Counted from the first letter of the stretch, positions 52,066 through 61,844 are shown. The stretch is 64,000 nucleotides of DNA from Symbiodinium natans (GCA_905221605.1 CAJNDS010002288.1:310001-374000); one strand, 5' to 3'. Made by a program: numbers and translations. The notes: generated by a model from the letters alone, not told the origin.

Positions 52066-52557
52066 CAGTTGCACATATGGGGGGAAGAGTGAGGGGGCGG
52101 GGGGGGGGGGGGTAGGGTTCAGGGTTTCGGGCTTTAGGGGTCAGGGCTTTGGAGGCTCAGGGTCCTGTTCACAAGGGAGGTTGTTCAGAAGCTACCCTTG
52201 AAGCCTTGATAAGCCTGGCAACACCCCCAAAACCTAAACCCGAATTTGGAAACCAACCAGCACATTTTGGTGGGAGCTCGCAATATCCCACGAGGTAAGA
52301 GCCGGCAGTGCGCAGTCAAGCAAGCTCGCATGATGACTCTTCTCAGAGTGCAATGGAGCCCACTTTGCATGGGCGATGCTTATGAGAATGACGTGTCTGA
52401 GACCTGCTGACTGCGACACTGCCGCATGACAACAGAGCGCTCACGCGTACCAGCAGAATGGCTTCAGGCATGCGGAGGCCGTGAAGAGCATGAAAGTTAA
52501 AAGTCTTTGAACCAAGCTCTTACAGGCTCCAAATACCTTGCCAGAGAAACGAGCTCT
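52066..52557. other. Spacer with poly-G run
   Basis: G13 run at 52099-52112; unique-looking sequence at 52190-52550 with overlapping minus frames but no motif. Confidence 0.5.
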
Positions 52558-52671
52558 AGTCCTAAACCCTAAAACCCTAAAACCCTAAAACCCTAAAGCC
52601 CTAAAACCCGAAAACCCTAAAACCCTAAACCCTAAAACCCTAAACCCTGAACCCTAAACCCTAAACCCACT
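52558..52671 (-). repeat. CCCTAAAA/CCCTAAA array
   Basis: Octamer CCCTAAAA dominates at the left, heptamers at the right. Confidence 0.95.
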
Positions 52672-52694
52672 CAAGAGCCTATAGGGCAAGCAAG

Positions 52695-52786
52695 GCCACG
52701 TCACGGTGGCCATGGGCGCCTTCGGTGCGGCCAAGCGCTGGCGCGAGGCAGTGGACCTGCAGCTCAGCTGGCAGACATTTGGAGGG
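52695..52786 (+). CDS. PPR fragment exon
   Basis: AGCAAG|GC and GGAGGG|GTTGCA. The frame reads HVTVAMGAFGAAKRWREAVD then LQLSWQTFGG. V-T-x-x-M-x-A-x-x-x-A-x-x-W-x-E-A-V is the first helix pair of a pentatricopeptide repeat (PPR), RNA-binding helical repeats of organelle-targeted proteins. Same strand as all PPR pieces to the right. Confidence 0.6.
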
Positions 52787-52792
52787 GTTGCA

Positions 52793-52885
52793 GGGTTTAG
52801 GGTTTAGGGTTTAGGGTTGAGGGTTGAGGGTTGAGGGTTGAGGATTGAGTGTTTATATAGTAGGGTGTTTAGGGTTCAGGGTTTA
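52793..52885 (+). repeat. TTTAGGG/TTGAGGG array
   Basis: About nine units. Confidence 0.9.
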
Positions 52886-54067
52886 CAGGAATTAGGGTTT
52901 CGGGGGCCAGGTTGGGGGGCAAGTAGAGGGTTTTTACCGTTTATCGCGCTTAGTGGTTCCTAAGGCCTTGCAGAATACAAGGCAAATCTATTTTGCCATT
53001 GTGAGGTTATGGCCCGGACGGGCTTTCACTCTATGCAGCTTATCTGCTCTAGGCAGGAGTGCAGGGTTTTTGTTGGGGTAGACCGGGTGTACCAGAAAGC
53101 TTCACTGTGAGCAAAGTAGGTTCGGGTTTGCCGTTTTTTTGCCTGTGACCTTGCTGTTGCTTTGTAAGGGTAGTTCTCTAAACTGCGGTTCCTTCGGTGC
53201 GTTGTATCTGTGCAATTGAGTGTTGCCGAGCAATGTATCCAACTTTCTTTGTGTGCATATTGCTTCCATATAGCCCTACGTCTATGTGCCCGTTGAACAG
53301 GTCGGATGTAGAGTTTCAGCTTGGGGTTCTATTTATGCAGAAGCAGTCTTACCAATGCAAGGCGATCGCACGTAAGCTCTGTGTTGTAGGGACGTATGCC
53401 TGCGCCTGACACCCTAAACCCTGAACCCTGAATTCCGTCAATGTCACTGTGCAGGTTCACGTTGATGGAGGACTGCAACCTGCACCCAGATGTTGTTTGC
53501 TGTAGCGAGCCTCGGAGACATTCTCTCAAGGGCCTTCAGGAAGGATGTGGGGGCGAGTGGGGGGGGGGGGGGGGGGGGGGTCTCAAGAAAAGTAGTAGTA
53601 AGCCCGAAGCCCTAAACGCTAATTCCAAAAAACGCTTCCTTGGGCTCCCCAAAAGTTGCTCCCTAAGCTTCGTTCAGGTTCCATTGCAACCCCCCCACCC
53701 CAATTCAGGGTTCAGGCCCGACATGTTTAGGGTAAGGGTTTAGGTTTTTTGGTTTAGGTTCCCATCCTCTTCAACAACCCCCATGTGGGTGCCATCCTGA
53801 GTTTAGAGCCCTCAGAACTTCGCCGAAGTTCTACTGGTCCAGGGTTGAATTGTTTTCCAGCTCCTCATTGCTTCATGGGTAGGACCCTGGTGAACCTTCA
53901 TGCTTTTTTTTTGGGGGGGGGGGGGGGATGGTAGACCGGCAAAGGGGGTGTATAGCTGTAGGTTTCTCGGGGCTCGTTGAGTTACAGGGTTTGTATCCTA
54001 AGCCCTAAACCGTAAACCCCAAAACCCAAAGAGCCCGTTATAGGGCTCGGGGGGTGAAGCCTTCCCC
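52886..54067. other. Spacer with poly-G and T/G runs
   Basis: G runs at 53557-53580; T9/G15 at 53905-53928. Frames at 53197-53409 and 53441-53743 lack motifs. No supported gene. Confidence 0.55.
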
Positions 54068-54107
54068 TTAACCCTAAACCCTAAACCATAACCCCAAACC
54101 CTAAACC
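54068..54107 (-). repeat. CCCTAAA array
   Basis: About five units. Confidence 0.9.
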
Positions 54108-54114
54108 CCTTGCG

Positions 54115-54180
54115 ATTGAGGCCGGCATCAGCGCCTGTGAGAAGGTGGGCCTTTGGCCAGTGCCCAGGAAGGAAGAACAG
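54115..54180 (+). CDS. PPR fragment exon
   Basis: The frame reads IEAGISACEKVGLWPVPRKE. GISACEK is encoded by the same bases as in the long PPR exon at 59190. Inside it, TTGAG|GCC...GAGAAG|GTGGGC would delimit a 24-base micro-exon (54121-54144) with AG|G at both edges; alternatively the fragment runs on to 54180. Confidence 0.55.
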
Positions 54181-54225
54181 TTTGAATGGGCTTTGAGTTG
54201 AGTGTTTCGTGTTTCAGGGTTGAGG

Positions 54226-54280
54226 GTTTCGGCTTAGGGTTTGCGTTTTAGGGTTTGCGGTTTAGGGTTTAGTGTTTAGG
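54226..54280 (+). repeat. Degenerate TTTAGGG array
   Basis: About seven drifted units. Confidence 0.85.
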
Positions 54281-54516
54281 TGGTGGTGGGCGGGCGGGGG
54301 GCACTCCTTCTACTCCTTGGAAGGGCTGTTAGGAACCAAGGTTGCCATTATTTATGATCAGCTCTTTAGATTCTCATGGTACCCTTTTTATGCACACATG
54401 TGGGGCCGCATTATTCCGAAAAATGGGCTAGATGTGTTTGCGGGCAAGGAACGCTGCCTGACTTTGACACCTGCATGGAGTGGCAGCTAGCTTTCCCAGC
54501 CTCTTCAACTTCAAGC
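54281..54516. other. Spacer, no supported gene
   Basis: G-rich start, then a 72-codon + frame without motif. Confidence 0.55.
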
Positions 54517-54583
54517 CTGACCCTAAACCCTAAACCCTAAACCCTAAACCCTAAACCCTAAACCCTAAACCCTAAACCCTAAC
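54517..54583 (-). repeat. CCCTAAA array
   Basis: Nine to ten units. Confidence 0.97.
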
Positions 54584-54751
54584 ATGCACCCAGGAGCCCT
54601 ACCCTAAATGCATCTAACGTTTCCTCGAACCAAGCAGGCCTACAAAAGCCAAAGCCCTAAATGCCCAAAACCCCAAAGCATCTCAACCTCATGGAGTTCT
54701 TTGTATGTAGCCCAAGGGTCCCTAGTACTCCAAGATCAAAAAAAACCTAAA

Positions 54752-54789
54752 TCCTAAACCCTAAACCCTAAACACTAAACCCTAAACCC
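54752..54789 (-). repeat. CCCTAAA array
   Basis: Five units. Confidence 0.95.
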
Positions 54790-54794
54790 CCCGA

Positions 54795-54894
54795 GTGATC
54801 GCAGAGGTGGCCGTCAGTCTCTTTGCGAACATGGTGGACAGGAAGCTGCGGCCGAACACGCCGCTCGGATGCAGCCGACCCCGCAGTGAACGCA
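54795..54894 (+). CDS. PPR fragment exon
   Basis: The frame reads VIAEVAVSLFANMVDRKLRP then NTPLGCSRPRSERMG. A-V-x-L-F-x-x-M-x-x-x-x-L-x-P-N is the second helix and loop of a PPR unit. Acceptor candidates are the AG at 54804 or 54806. Flanked by CCCTAAA left and TTTAGGG right. Confidence 0.6.
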
Positions 54895-54897
54895 TGG

Positions 54898-54988
54898 GCT
54901 TAGGGTTTAGGGTTTAGGGTTTAGGGGTTAGGGGTTAGGGGTTAGGGTTAGGGTTTAGGGTTTAGGGTTTAGGGTTTAGGGTTTAGGG
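54898..54988 (+). repeat. TTTAGGG array
   Basis: About 12 units, some GTTAGGG. Confidence 0.95.
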
Positions 54989-55485
54989 GTTTGTTCGGGC
55001 TAGTTGCTGTAGGGGCCTGTTTAGGGAGATTGGTTCTCCGGGGGTCTAGTGGCCAATTTTTGGTGGCAGTTCCCAAAGTTACCAGTAGGTCGGTGTGCTT
55101 CGGCGAAGCACCCAAACCCCAAAGCACAAGAAGCCCCAAGCCTGAGCCTGAAACTCAAAAATGCAATCTGGACCCTAAACCCTTAATCCTAAACCCTAAA
55201 CCTAAACCCTAAATCCTAAACCCTACACCCGAACATCAACTCGAGCCTTTCGAAACCTCGAGCCCTATGACACCAAGCCTTGACAGTGAGTGCATCATGC
55301 CCTTTCGGGTATAGGGTTTAGAGTTTAGGGGATTAGGGTAAGACACATTCTAAACAAACTAAAAAAGCTAGCCTAAACCCGCAGCGCCTTGAAACAAAAA
55401 GCCTAAGCCCCACAAGCCCGAAGCTCTCTGGCCCCCCCCCCAGGACAGGCAATTGGGGCCCAAAACCACACTGCTAAAGTCCCTT
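54989..55485. other. Spacer, no supported gene
   Basis: Degenerate CCCTAAA at 55175-55235; C-run at 55432-55441. Confidence 0.6.
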
Positions 55486-55653
55486 TTAACCCTAAATCCT
55501 AAACCTGAACCCTAAACCCTAAACCTAAACCCTACACCCTAAACCCTAAACCCTAAACCCTAAACCCTAAACCCTAAGCCCTAAACCCTAAACCCTAAAC
55601 CCTAAACCCTAAACCCTAAACCCTAAACCCTAAACCCTAAACCCTAAACCCTA
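55486..55653 (-). repeat. CCCTAAA array
   Basis: About 23 units, mostly pure to the right. Confidence 0.97.
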
Positions 55654-55742
55654 ACCCGCTTTGGGGTTGATCAGGCTGGCTTCGGCCAACTTTCACACCG
55701 CAAAAGCCCGACTCCTCTATCCTGAGCTCTGAACCCTAAATC

Positions 55743-55832
55743 GGGATGTTCCCCCTTCTGCTCGCAGTCCTTAACAGGGTTTGTAATGCGGGGTACGATA
55801 AGCCCTGTTAAAAACTATTGGTACAAGGATCC
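55743..55832. mobile_element. MITE family E, copy at 55.7 kb
   Basis: GGGATGTTCCCCCTTCTGCT at the left, GCAGTCCTTAACAGGG and CCCTGTTAAAAACTATTGG as an inner inverted pair, GGGGTACGATAA in the middle. Confidence 0.65.
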
Positions 55833-55923
55833 CGCACCCTAAGCCCCAAACCCTACACCCGAAACCCTAACCCTAAACCCGATAAAGGAAGAACCCTAAA
55901 CCTTGCGTAGCACGCGAAGCCAG

Positions 55924-56007
55924 GATTGCCTACAATGCCACCATCAGCTCCTGTTCCAAAGCGGCCGAGTGGAGCAAAGCCTTGGACATGTTCTCTGAGC
56001 CTTGCTT
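55924..56007 (+). CDS. PPR fragment exon
   Basis: AAGCCAG|G opens; the frame reads IAYNATISSCSKAAEWSKAL then DMFSEPCL. AYNA.ISSC.KA.EW.KAL.MF is a near-complete PPR unit. The right edge TGCTTAG|GCTTTATG would be a GC donor. Confidence 0.65.
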
Positions 56008-56023
56008 AGGCTTTATGGAATGG

Positions 56024-56089
56024 GTTCAGGGTTCAGGGTTTAGGGTTGAGGGTTGAGGGTTCAGGGTTTAGGGTTTAGGGTTTAGGGTG
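56024..56089 (+). repeat. TTTAGGG/TTCAGGG array
   Basis: Nine units. Confidence 0.95.
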
Positions 56090-56404
56090 GCAGGGGGGGT
56101 AGGGTGGGGTTTCGAGTTTGCTGGTGCTGGTTCGGCATACCTATTCAAGTTAGGGCCCTCGGCCCCATCCAGCCCTACCCCTGTGCCCCGAAGCCCGTGA
56201 AGGCCAACAGAGCTACAACTACAAGGCAACCTGTATGACGTTTTCCAGTATACCCTTCTTGGATGTTCAGGGGTACTTATCAGCAGGCAATTATGGCTAT
56301 GACCTTGTTCAGGGTACTTAGAACTTATGACCCTACTTCTGGCTATGGCCGTATTTCGGATACTTTTACCTATAAAGCCCTTCTTTGGGGTACCTACAAG
56401 TCGT
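56090..56404. other. Spacer with family A remnants
   Basis: GGGTACTTATCAGC...GGGTACTTAGAACTTA (56270-56330) recall MITE family A ends. Confidence 0.5.
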
Positions 56405-56458
56405 AACCCTAAACGCCAAACCCTAAACCCTAAACCCCAAACCCTGAACCCTAAACCG
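56405..56458 (-). repeat. CCCTAAA array
   Basis: About seven units. Confidence 0.95.
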
Positions 56459-56478
56459 TTGCGCCCTCAAAAACCGAG

Positions 56479-56564
56479 GAAATGCCTCGCCGCGCCGCCC
56501 TGCCGGACGTCATCAGCTTTGGTGCAGCCATGACCTGCTGCGCCTCCTGGCCCTTCCTACTTAG
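56479..56564 (+). CDS. PPR fragment exon (clean AG|G edges)
   Basis: ACCGAG|GAA and CTACTTAG|GTTTAG. The frame reads EMPRRAALPDVISFGAAMTC then CASWPFLL. PDVISFGAAM..C is the start of a PPR unit and the preceding EMPRRAAL the end of the previous one. The donor GT is part of the telomere-like array. Confidence 0.65.
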
Positions 56565-56615
56565 GTTTAGGGTTTTTGGGTTTAGGGTTTAAAGTTTAGG
56601 GTTCAGGGTTTAGGG
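56565..56615 (+). repeat. TTTAGGG array (degenerate)
   Basis: Six to seven units. Confidence 0.9.
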
Positions 56616-56702
56616 TCTTATCACCCAACTATAAGTCTAGTTTCAGCCCGCTTATCAGCCCTTTAAGCACCCTAGTAAGGTTATGATTGGGCTATACTGG
56701 CT
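56613..56702. mobile_element. MITE family A, diverged internal part
   Basis: CTTATCACCCAACTATAAG, AGCCCTTTAAGCACCCTAG, GATTGGGCTA. Confidence 0.5.
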
Positions 56703-56705
56703 ACC

Positions 56706-56834
56706 TTAGGGTAGTTACGTGGCCCGTTAGTATGGGCCCTCAAAAGGGAACCCTTTGTTCCGCCCTATATACCCATACGTCAGAACACGTTAAGGGGAGG
56801 TAAGGAACCATATCAAGGGCCCATTTATAGACAA
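56706..56834. mobile_element. MITE family C, diverged copy
   Basis: TAGGGTAGTTACGTGGCCCG at the left; GAGGTAAGGAACCATATCAA and GGGCCCATTTATAG at the right. Confidence 0.6.
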
Positions 56835-57595
56835 GGGCAAATACCTAGATCAGGCTTGTACCTTTCAGAAAGGGAAGTATACCTTTGCCACAATTCCGTT
56901 TTAACGCTACGCGACCCGCCTCGGCCGGGGCCTGGGTGGCCGAGCCAACATGCGCCCTGGTCCCGGTCGGCTCCTGCACACCTCTCGGCTAGGGGGGGGG
57001 TACCCATTCCAGCCAAAAGAGTGGCAAATGAGGGCTGCACGTGAAGGTGTGTGGGGAGGGGACCTGCTTTGCTCCCCAGACACCTACGGCCCGAGGCCTC
57101 GGCAGATTAAGGGTGTAGAGTCTTTCTAGGTATACGTTTCACGCTCAGCCCCTTGGCTCCGAACTCTCGCAAGCCACGCACTCCTAGAAACCAAGATTCT
57201 CTCTTCAGATACCTTTAATAGATACTTTAAGGGAGTATATAGGTACCTCATTCCCCCATTCCCTACTAAGAACCAGCCAGTCATGCTTCAGACGGAGCCC
57301 TCTAGTGGCAAAAGAAGACTGAAGTTAAGTTAAGCATATAGTAGAGTTATGTTGCGTACTACGTTTCGAAACATAGTATCCTTGTTTTGGCACCAGGATA
57401 CTTAGATTAACCTACCCAAACACATCGTTTCGAGTCTTCGGGTTCAACGACCTTTTCAGGGTTTCTGGGCAAGTTCGGGGTTTGAGCCGGGGAATGTGTA
57501 GGGTTCTATAGCCCTAAAAAACTTAAAATCCGAAAGTACTAATCCCTGCAAAGGTCTAAACACTATAACCCCACAAGTCGTGGAACGCCGAAAGC
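56835..57595. other. Spacer; partial MITE family F
   Basis: 57224-57290 (GGGAGTATATAGGTACCTCA, CCATTCCCTACTAAGAACCA) repeats the right half of the element at 57966. No supported gene. Confidence 0.55.
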
Positions 57596-57620
57596 CCTAA
57601 ACCCTAAACCCTAAACCCCA
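57596..57620 (-). repeat. Short CCCTAAA array
   Basis: Three units. Confidence 0.9.
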
Positions 57621-57644
57621 AGTCCTTCGAACGGAATGTCTAAG

Positions 57645-57760
57645 GCCAAAGCCACAAGGTGGCCTTTGGCCTTACACCTCTTTGGAGACATGGCTGGGGC
57701 ACAGCTGACGCCGGACCTGATCAGCCCGGGCACTCGGGGTTGCGGGTTAGCAGCAGCTTT
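57645..57760 (+). CDS. PPR fragment exon
   Basis: GTCTAAG|GCC opens in phase 0. The frame reads AKATRWPLALHLFGDMAGAQ then LTPDLIS. A-K-A-x-x-W-x-L-A-L-x-L-F-x-x-M ... L-x-P-D is the second half of a PPR unit plus the start of the next. The end is uncertain (GT at about 57740 or 57744). Confidence 0.65.
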
Positions 57761-57765
57761 GGGCA

Positions 57766-57870
57766 GTTTAAGGGGTGTAGGCTTTACAGGTTTAGGGCTT
57801 AGGGTTTAGGGATGAACGTTTTTTTAAAGGGGTGTAGGGTTTACGGGTTTCGGGTGCAGGGTTTAGGGCT
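57766..57870 (+). repeat. Degenerate TTTAGGG array
   Basis: About ten drifted units. Confidence 0.75.
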
Positions 57871-57965
57871 TTTTAGGTGCATATTTTGTAAGGGGGGTCT
57901 GAGGTTTGGGGTTGGGGCCCTCAGCGCTTCTGTAGGAGGCATGCTGGCTTGGTTTGGGTGTCTTG

Positions 57966-58098
57966 TCCCCCTGGTTCTGAATTAGTAGGGAATGGGCGAG
58001 TTAGGGCCCTCTATATATATATATATATATGCATATATACCCTGGAAGGGAGTATACAGGTACCTCATGCCCCCATTCCCTACTAAGAACCAGCCGGT
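57966..58098. mobile_element. MITE family F
   Basis: CCCCCTGGTTCTGAATTAGT + AGGGAATGGG at the left, inverted CCCATTCCCTACTAAGAACC + AGCCGG at the right, with a (TA)n core at 58011-58038. Confidence 0.7.
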
Positions 58099-58259
58099 CC
58101 TGGGGACCACCTAAGGGGCATTCCGTGACTAACTACGGCTGCCACTGCATAGCCGCTGTTTGCTTAAGGCGAACCTTGAAAAGAATGAAAGATAATCATC
58201 CCTATATTACCCTTTTCCTTTGATTAGTAGACAACAGCTTCGGGTAGCTTCTTCTCGCT

Positions 58260-58377
58260 GCAGCAGCAAATGTGTGATGGAGTCGATCGCCGCAGCACCA
58301 AACCAGGTTGCTGTGACGAATCGAGCCGCGCCTGCAACATTGTGCCGAGGAGCTTGTCCGGAATCTTGGCAGCTCAA
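58260..58377 (+). other. Island before the long PPR exon
   Basis: Open + frame VTNRAAPATLCRGACPESWQ and another with several Cys. Possible upstream exon; not decidable. Confidence 0.3.
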
Positions 58378-58462
58378 GGGTTTAGGGTTTAGGGTTTAGG
58401 GTTCAGGGTTCAGGGTTTAGGGTTTAGGGTTCAGGGTTTAGGGTTTAGGGTTTAGGGTTTAG
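58378..58462 (+). repeat. TTTAGGG/TTCAGGG array
   Basis: Twelve units. Confidence 0.97.
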
Positions 58463-58567
58463 GTAGCCCAATGGTACCTTTTCCTTTTTTGTTGGTTCAG
58501 CGTTCCCTTATAAAGGAACCAACCTCAAAAAAAGGGTGCCCTTGTTGTAATATGGTTACTGGGCTTC
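58463..58567. mobile_element. MITE family H, copy 1 (105 bp), at the PPR acceptor
   Basis: GTAGCCCAATGGTACC at the left, complement of GAAGCCCAGTAACCATATT at the right, inner TTGGTT...GGAACCAA. It ends four bases before the inferred acceptor AAAG|G of the PPR exon. Confidence 0.75.
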
Positions 58568-58571
58568 AAAG

Positions 58572-59720
58572 GAACAATGCTGGCAGCTTGCAGCCCATCT
58601 GCTCCAGGACTTGTCGCCAACAGAAGGAGATCAGAAGGCATTCTGCGCAGCCATCGCGGGCTGCGCAAAGGCCAGGCAGTGGCAGGTTGCAATCCAAGTT
58701 CTGTCGGACATCATGGTAGCTGAGGTGCTGCCCGATGTTGGCAGCTTCAGTGCTTCAATCACGGCGTGCGAGAAGGGCTTGCAGTGGCAGCTTGCGCTTC
58801 AGCTTCTCGCGCAGATGATTTCTGTGCGAGTTGATCCAAACGAGTTCAGTTTCAATGCAGGCATCAGCGCGTGTGCGAAAGTGGGTGAGTGGCAGCTGTC
58901 TCTGCAATTGCTTTCGCAGATGCCCGAGGCCAGAATGGTGCCAGACGTGTTCAGCTTCAGCTCTGCAATCAGTGCCTGTGACAACGGTGGAAAGTGGCAG
59001 GTGGCCCTGCTATTGCTTTCGCAGATGCCATTCGCCAGCGTAGTGCCAAATGTTTTCAGCTTCAGTTCTGCTATCAGCGCCTGTGAGAAGGGTGGTGAGT
59101 GGCAGATGGCTCTGCATTTGCTTTCGCAGATGCCAACGGCCAGAGTGGTGCCAAACGTTCTTAGCTTCAGTGCCGGCATCAGCGCCTGTGAGAAGGGTGG
59201 TGAGTGGCAGATGGCGCTGCATTTGCTGTCGCAGATGCCAATGGCACGAGTAGTTCCAAACGAGATCAGCTTCAATGCCAGCATCAGCGCCTGTGAGAAG
59301 GGTGGTGAGTGGAGTAAGGCTCTGCACTTGCTTTCGCAGATGCCAACGGCACGAGTAGTGCCAAACGTGATCAGCTTCAATGCCGGCATCAGCGCCTGTG
59401 AGAAGCGTGGTGAGTGGCAGATGGCGCTGCATTTGCTTTCGCAGATGCCGATGGCAAGGGTGCTGCCAGACGAAATAAGTTTCAATGCCGGCATCAGCGC
59501 CTGTGAGAAGGGTGGTGAGTGGCAGATGGCTCTGCAACTGCTTTCGCAGATGCCAACGACACGAGCAGTGCCGAACGAGATCAGCTTCAATGCCAGCATC
59601 AGCGCCTGTGAGAAGGGTGGTGACTGGCAGGTTCCTCTGCATTTGCTTTCACAGATGCCAACGGCCAGAGTGGTGCCAGACGAAATCAGCTTCAATGCCA
59701 GCATCAGCGCCTGTGAAAGT
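58572..59720 (+). CDS. Pentatricopeptide repeat (PPR) protein, main exon
   Basis: The only long coding exon of the window: about 380 open codons from CTTCAAAG|GAA. No in-frame ATG precedes the repeats, so the exon is internal and spliced. After a diverged first unit (KEQCWQLAAHLLQDL...) come nine full 35-residue units, each like VVPNEISFNASISACEKGGE + WQMALHLLSQMPTAR, and a truncated last one. PPR proteins bind organellar RNA one base per unit and act in RNA processing or editing; the near-identical units suggest recent tandem growth, which would give a monotonous RNA code. The opposite strand has a 301-codon mirror frame with no family match. At 59717 a 56-base loss shifts the frame. Confidence 0.9.
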
Positions 59721-60125
59721 GGTGCCAGACGAAATCAGTTTCAATGCCGGCATCAGGGCCTGTGAGGAAAGCTGTTCAATTCAGTATGACTCTGCAATTA
59801 TTTTCGCAGCTGCTTATGGCCAGCATGATACCAAAGAAGTTCCAGTGCTGCTATGTGCGCGGCTCGGTCAGCCCGCTTTGGAATCGCAGTCTGGCGCTCC
59901 TTCCGCCGAACGCGCAAAGCGTGGGAACCTGGCACAACTGCTTACATCATCTTCAAAGCCAAGTTCTGGATGCTGTTTACACAGACGTCGTCGGCTTCGG
60001 CCTATTCCGACACGCGTTGGCGAACCAAGCCTGGCCTGACATGTTGCGCGTGGAGCCCCGAAGGACCTTCACTTCAGGGCTACTTGACAGCAGGGTCATA
60101 AGTAGGGGTAACGATACATCGTTAT
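59721..60125 (+). pseudogene. Decayed PPR tail with two frame changes
   Basis: PPR sequence goes on in a second frame (VVPDEISFNAGIRACEE) to about 59770 and then in a third (FSMTLQLFSQLLMASMIPKK), which stays open to 60125 with no further clear unit. Either exon boundaries are hidden here or the 3' end of the gene is broken. Confidence 0.55.
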
Positions 60126-60257
60126 AAGATATAACCTTCAGTTCAGATTAAGGTGCTTGTAGCCCTACTTGTTAGTAAGTACCCAGGAGCCAGGGGCCGG
60201 ACGCTGGTGGCTGGCCGAAGTCGTCCCTGAATCGCTCTGCAGGCGCGAGGGTGCGAC

Positions 60258-60385
60258 GTTTAGGGTTTAGGGTTTAAAGTTTAGGGTTTAGGGTTTAGGG
60301 TTTAGGGTTTAGGGTTTAAAGGTTTAGGGTTTAGGGTTTAGGGTTTAGGGTTTAGGGTTTAGGGTTTAGGGTTTAGGGTTTAGGG
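60258..60385 (+). repeat. TTTAGGG array
   Basis: About 18 units with two TTTAAAG variants. Confidence 0.97.
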
Positions 60386-60530
60386 AAAGCCTAGCTTTGA
60401 GATCGTGACTGGCTGGATAAAGTCGCGGCAGGCGACGCAGACATCAGACCGGCGCACTGTGCTCAAGGCACAAAAAGTTGTGTTCGGAGTTGGTTCAATG
60501 TGCTATGTTTGAAAGTGTGGGTTTCCGAAA
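60386..60530 (+). other. Open island after TTTAGGG array
   Basis: The + frame FEIVTGWIKSRQATQTSDRR continues to a stop at about 60510. No motif, no convincing acceptor. Confidence 0.25.
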
Positions 60531-61341
60531 ACTTGGGGTACCGGTACCCCTTTTGGGTCCCTTTAAGCTGCTAGCAGGGGATTCTACTCCATTCGGGGGT
60601 ACAAGGTGCAGCCCTTTCTGGGATGTGAATTAGAGGATTATGGGCTCGCTTCTCACGGTGGAACCCAAAACCCTGAACCTTGAACCTAAGGCCAAAACCC
60701 AAGCCCTAGACCATAAACCCTCAACCCTACACCCTAGACCGCTGCCAGTGACAAGCCTCGGACCCCTAAAAGGTTTTAGAGAGATGGTTTCCTAAATCCT
60801 AAACCCTAAATCCTAAACCCTAAAACCCTGAACCCTAAACCCTATAGGGTTTGCAAGGCTTACAGGGTTTACAGGGTTTAGGGTTTACATGGGTTCAGGG
60901 TTCAGGGTTTCGGGTTTGAGGGGGAGGGTGGGGGTTGATAGGAAACTTTATGGGCTCCTTTGCCCCCGTAACCCCCCAGGAGTGGACATTTAGAACAACC
61001 ACATGTTTCGGCTTTCCGTCTCCGGATGCGCGATTTCTTTAGAGGTAGACTGCTGCCTCCAAAGCCTGAAGCGGCCCAAAACGCGAGATAAGCTCTGAGC
61101 ATCCCCCGATGTGAATACAGTCGGCGGCACCCGCCCTGAAGCGAACTTCGCCTGCATATCGAAGCCCTTATAAACACAAAATCATAGCAGTTTCCTCAGC
61201 CATCCCACCAAAAAGTTCTACATGGTTTCTGTGCCCGCATTTTTGAGGTTCCCCTGCCTTGGGTACCAACCGAACCCTAAAACTAGCATCATATACCCTG
61301 TACTACAATACAGTACTCCGTACTAGGGTATATGAACTGAG
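60531..61341. other. Spacer with degenerate CCCTAAA words
   Basis: CCCTAAA words at 60660-60745 and 60795-60846, TTTAGGG-like at 60850-60925. A minus frame at 60902-61177 lacks motifs. Confidence 0.55.
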
Positions 61342-61471
61342 GCCACAGCGCTGCCCTCAGCTCCTGCGAAAAGGGCCAGTGCTGGCAGCTGGCGTTGCAT
61401 CTCTTCGGGAGCCTGCCCCGTGCGCAGGCGTTCTTTTCGATGAGCGCAGACATGGGAAGCCCTCGCCCGCC
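61342..61471 (+). CDS. PPR fragment exon
   Basis: AACTGAG|GC opens. The frame reads HSAALSSCEKGQCWQLALHL then FGSLPRAQAF. AALSSCEKGQ.WQLALHLF is a standard PPR helix pair. The donor GTATGT at 61472 is close to consensus. Not flanked by telomere arrays; a TATG/TA microsatellite follows. Confidence 0.65.
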
Positions 61472-61479
61472 GTATGTAG

Positions 61480-61700
61480 TTGCATATATATATATACACA
61501 GATACATGCGCACACAAGTACATGTGTTTATATATATATATACATACATACATACACACATCACTTCAGCATCTTAGATGCGAGACGGACGAATGCGGGT
61601 GATATCATTAAGTATGTTATATATGCATATGTATATGCGCACGTTTAGACTATACATATATATATATATATGTATATCTGTATGTATGTATGTATGTATG
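61480..61700. repeat. TA / TATG / ACAT microsatellites
   Basis: (TA)n at 61486-61497 and 61530-61541, ACAT at 61541-61556, (TA)n and (TATG)n at 61652-61700. Confidence 0.92.
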
Positions 61701-61844
61701 CTTAGGAGCAGCGAGATAGGAGCAGGACCCCTATGTCAGACCTCTTTAAAGGATCTACTGCCTGCTCCTTGCTTTCGCGTTGGTTTCGGGTTTGGGGTTT
61801 CGGGTTGAAGGGGTCAACACTGGGTTCCCGCCGCGCCCTGGCAG

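Noticed and set aside
58799-59704. 301-codon minus-strand frame
   Set aside because: Mirror of the PPR exon; its periodic Cys/Leu pattern is the complement of the 105-base PPR unit, and the + strand gives a clear PPR family match.
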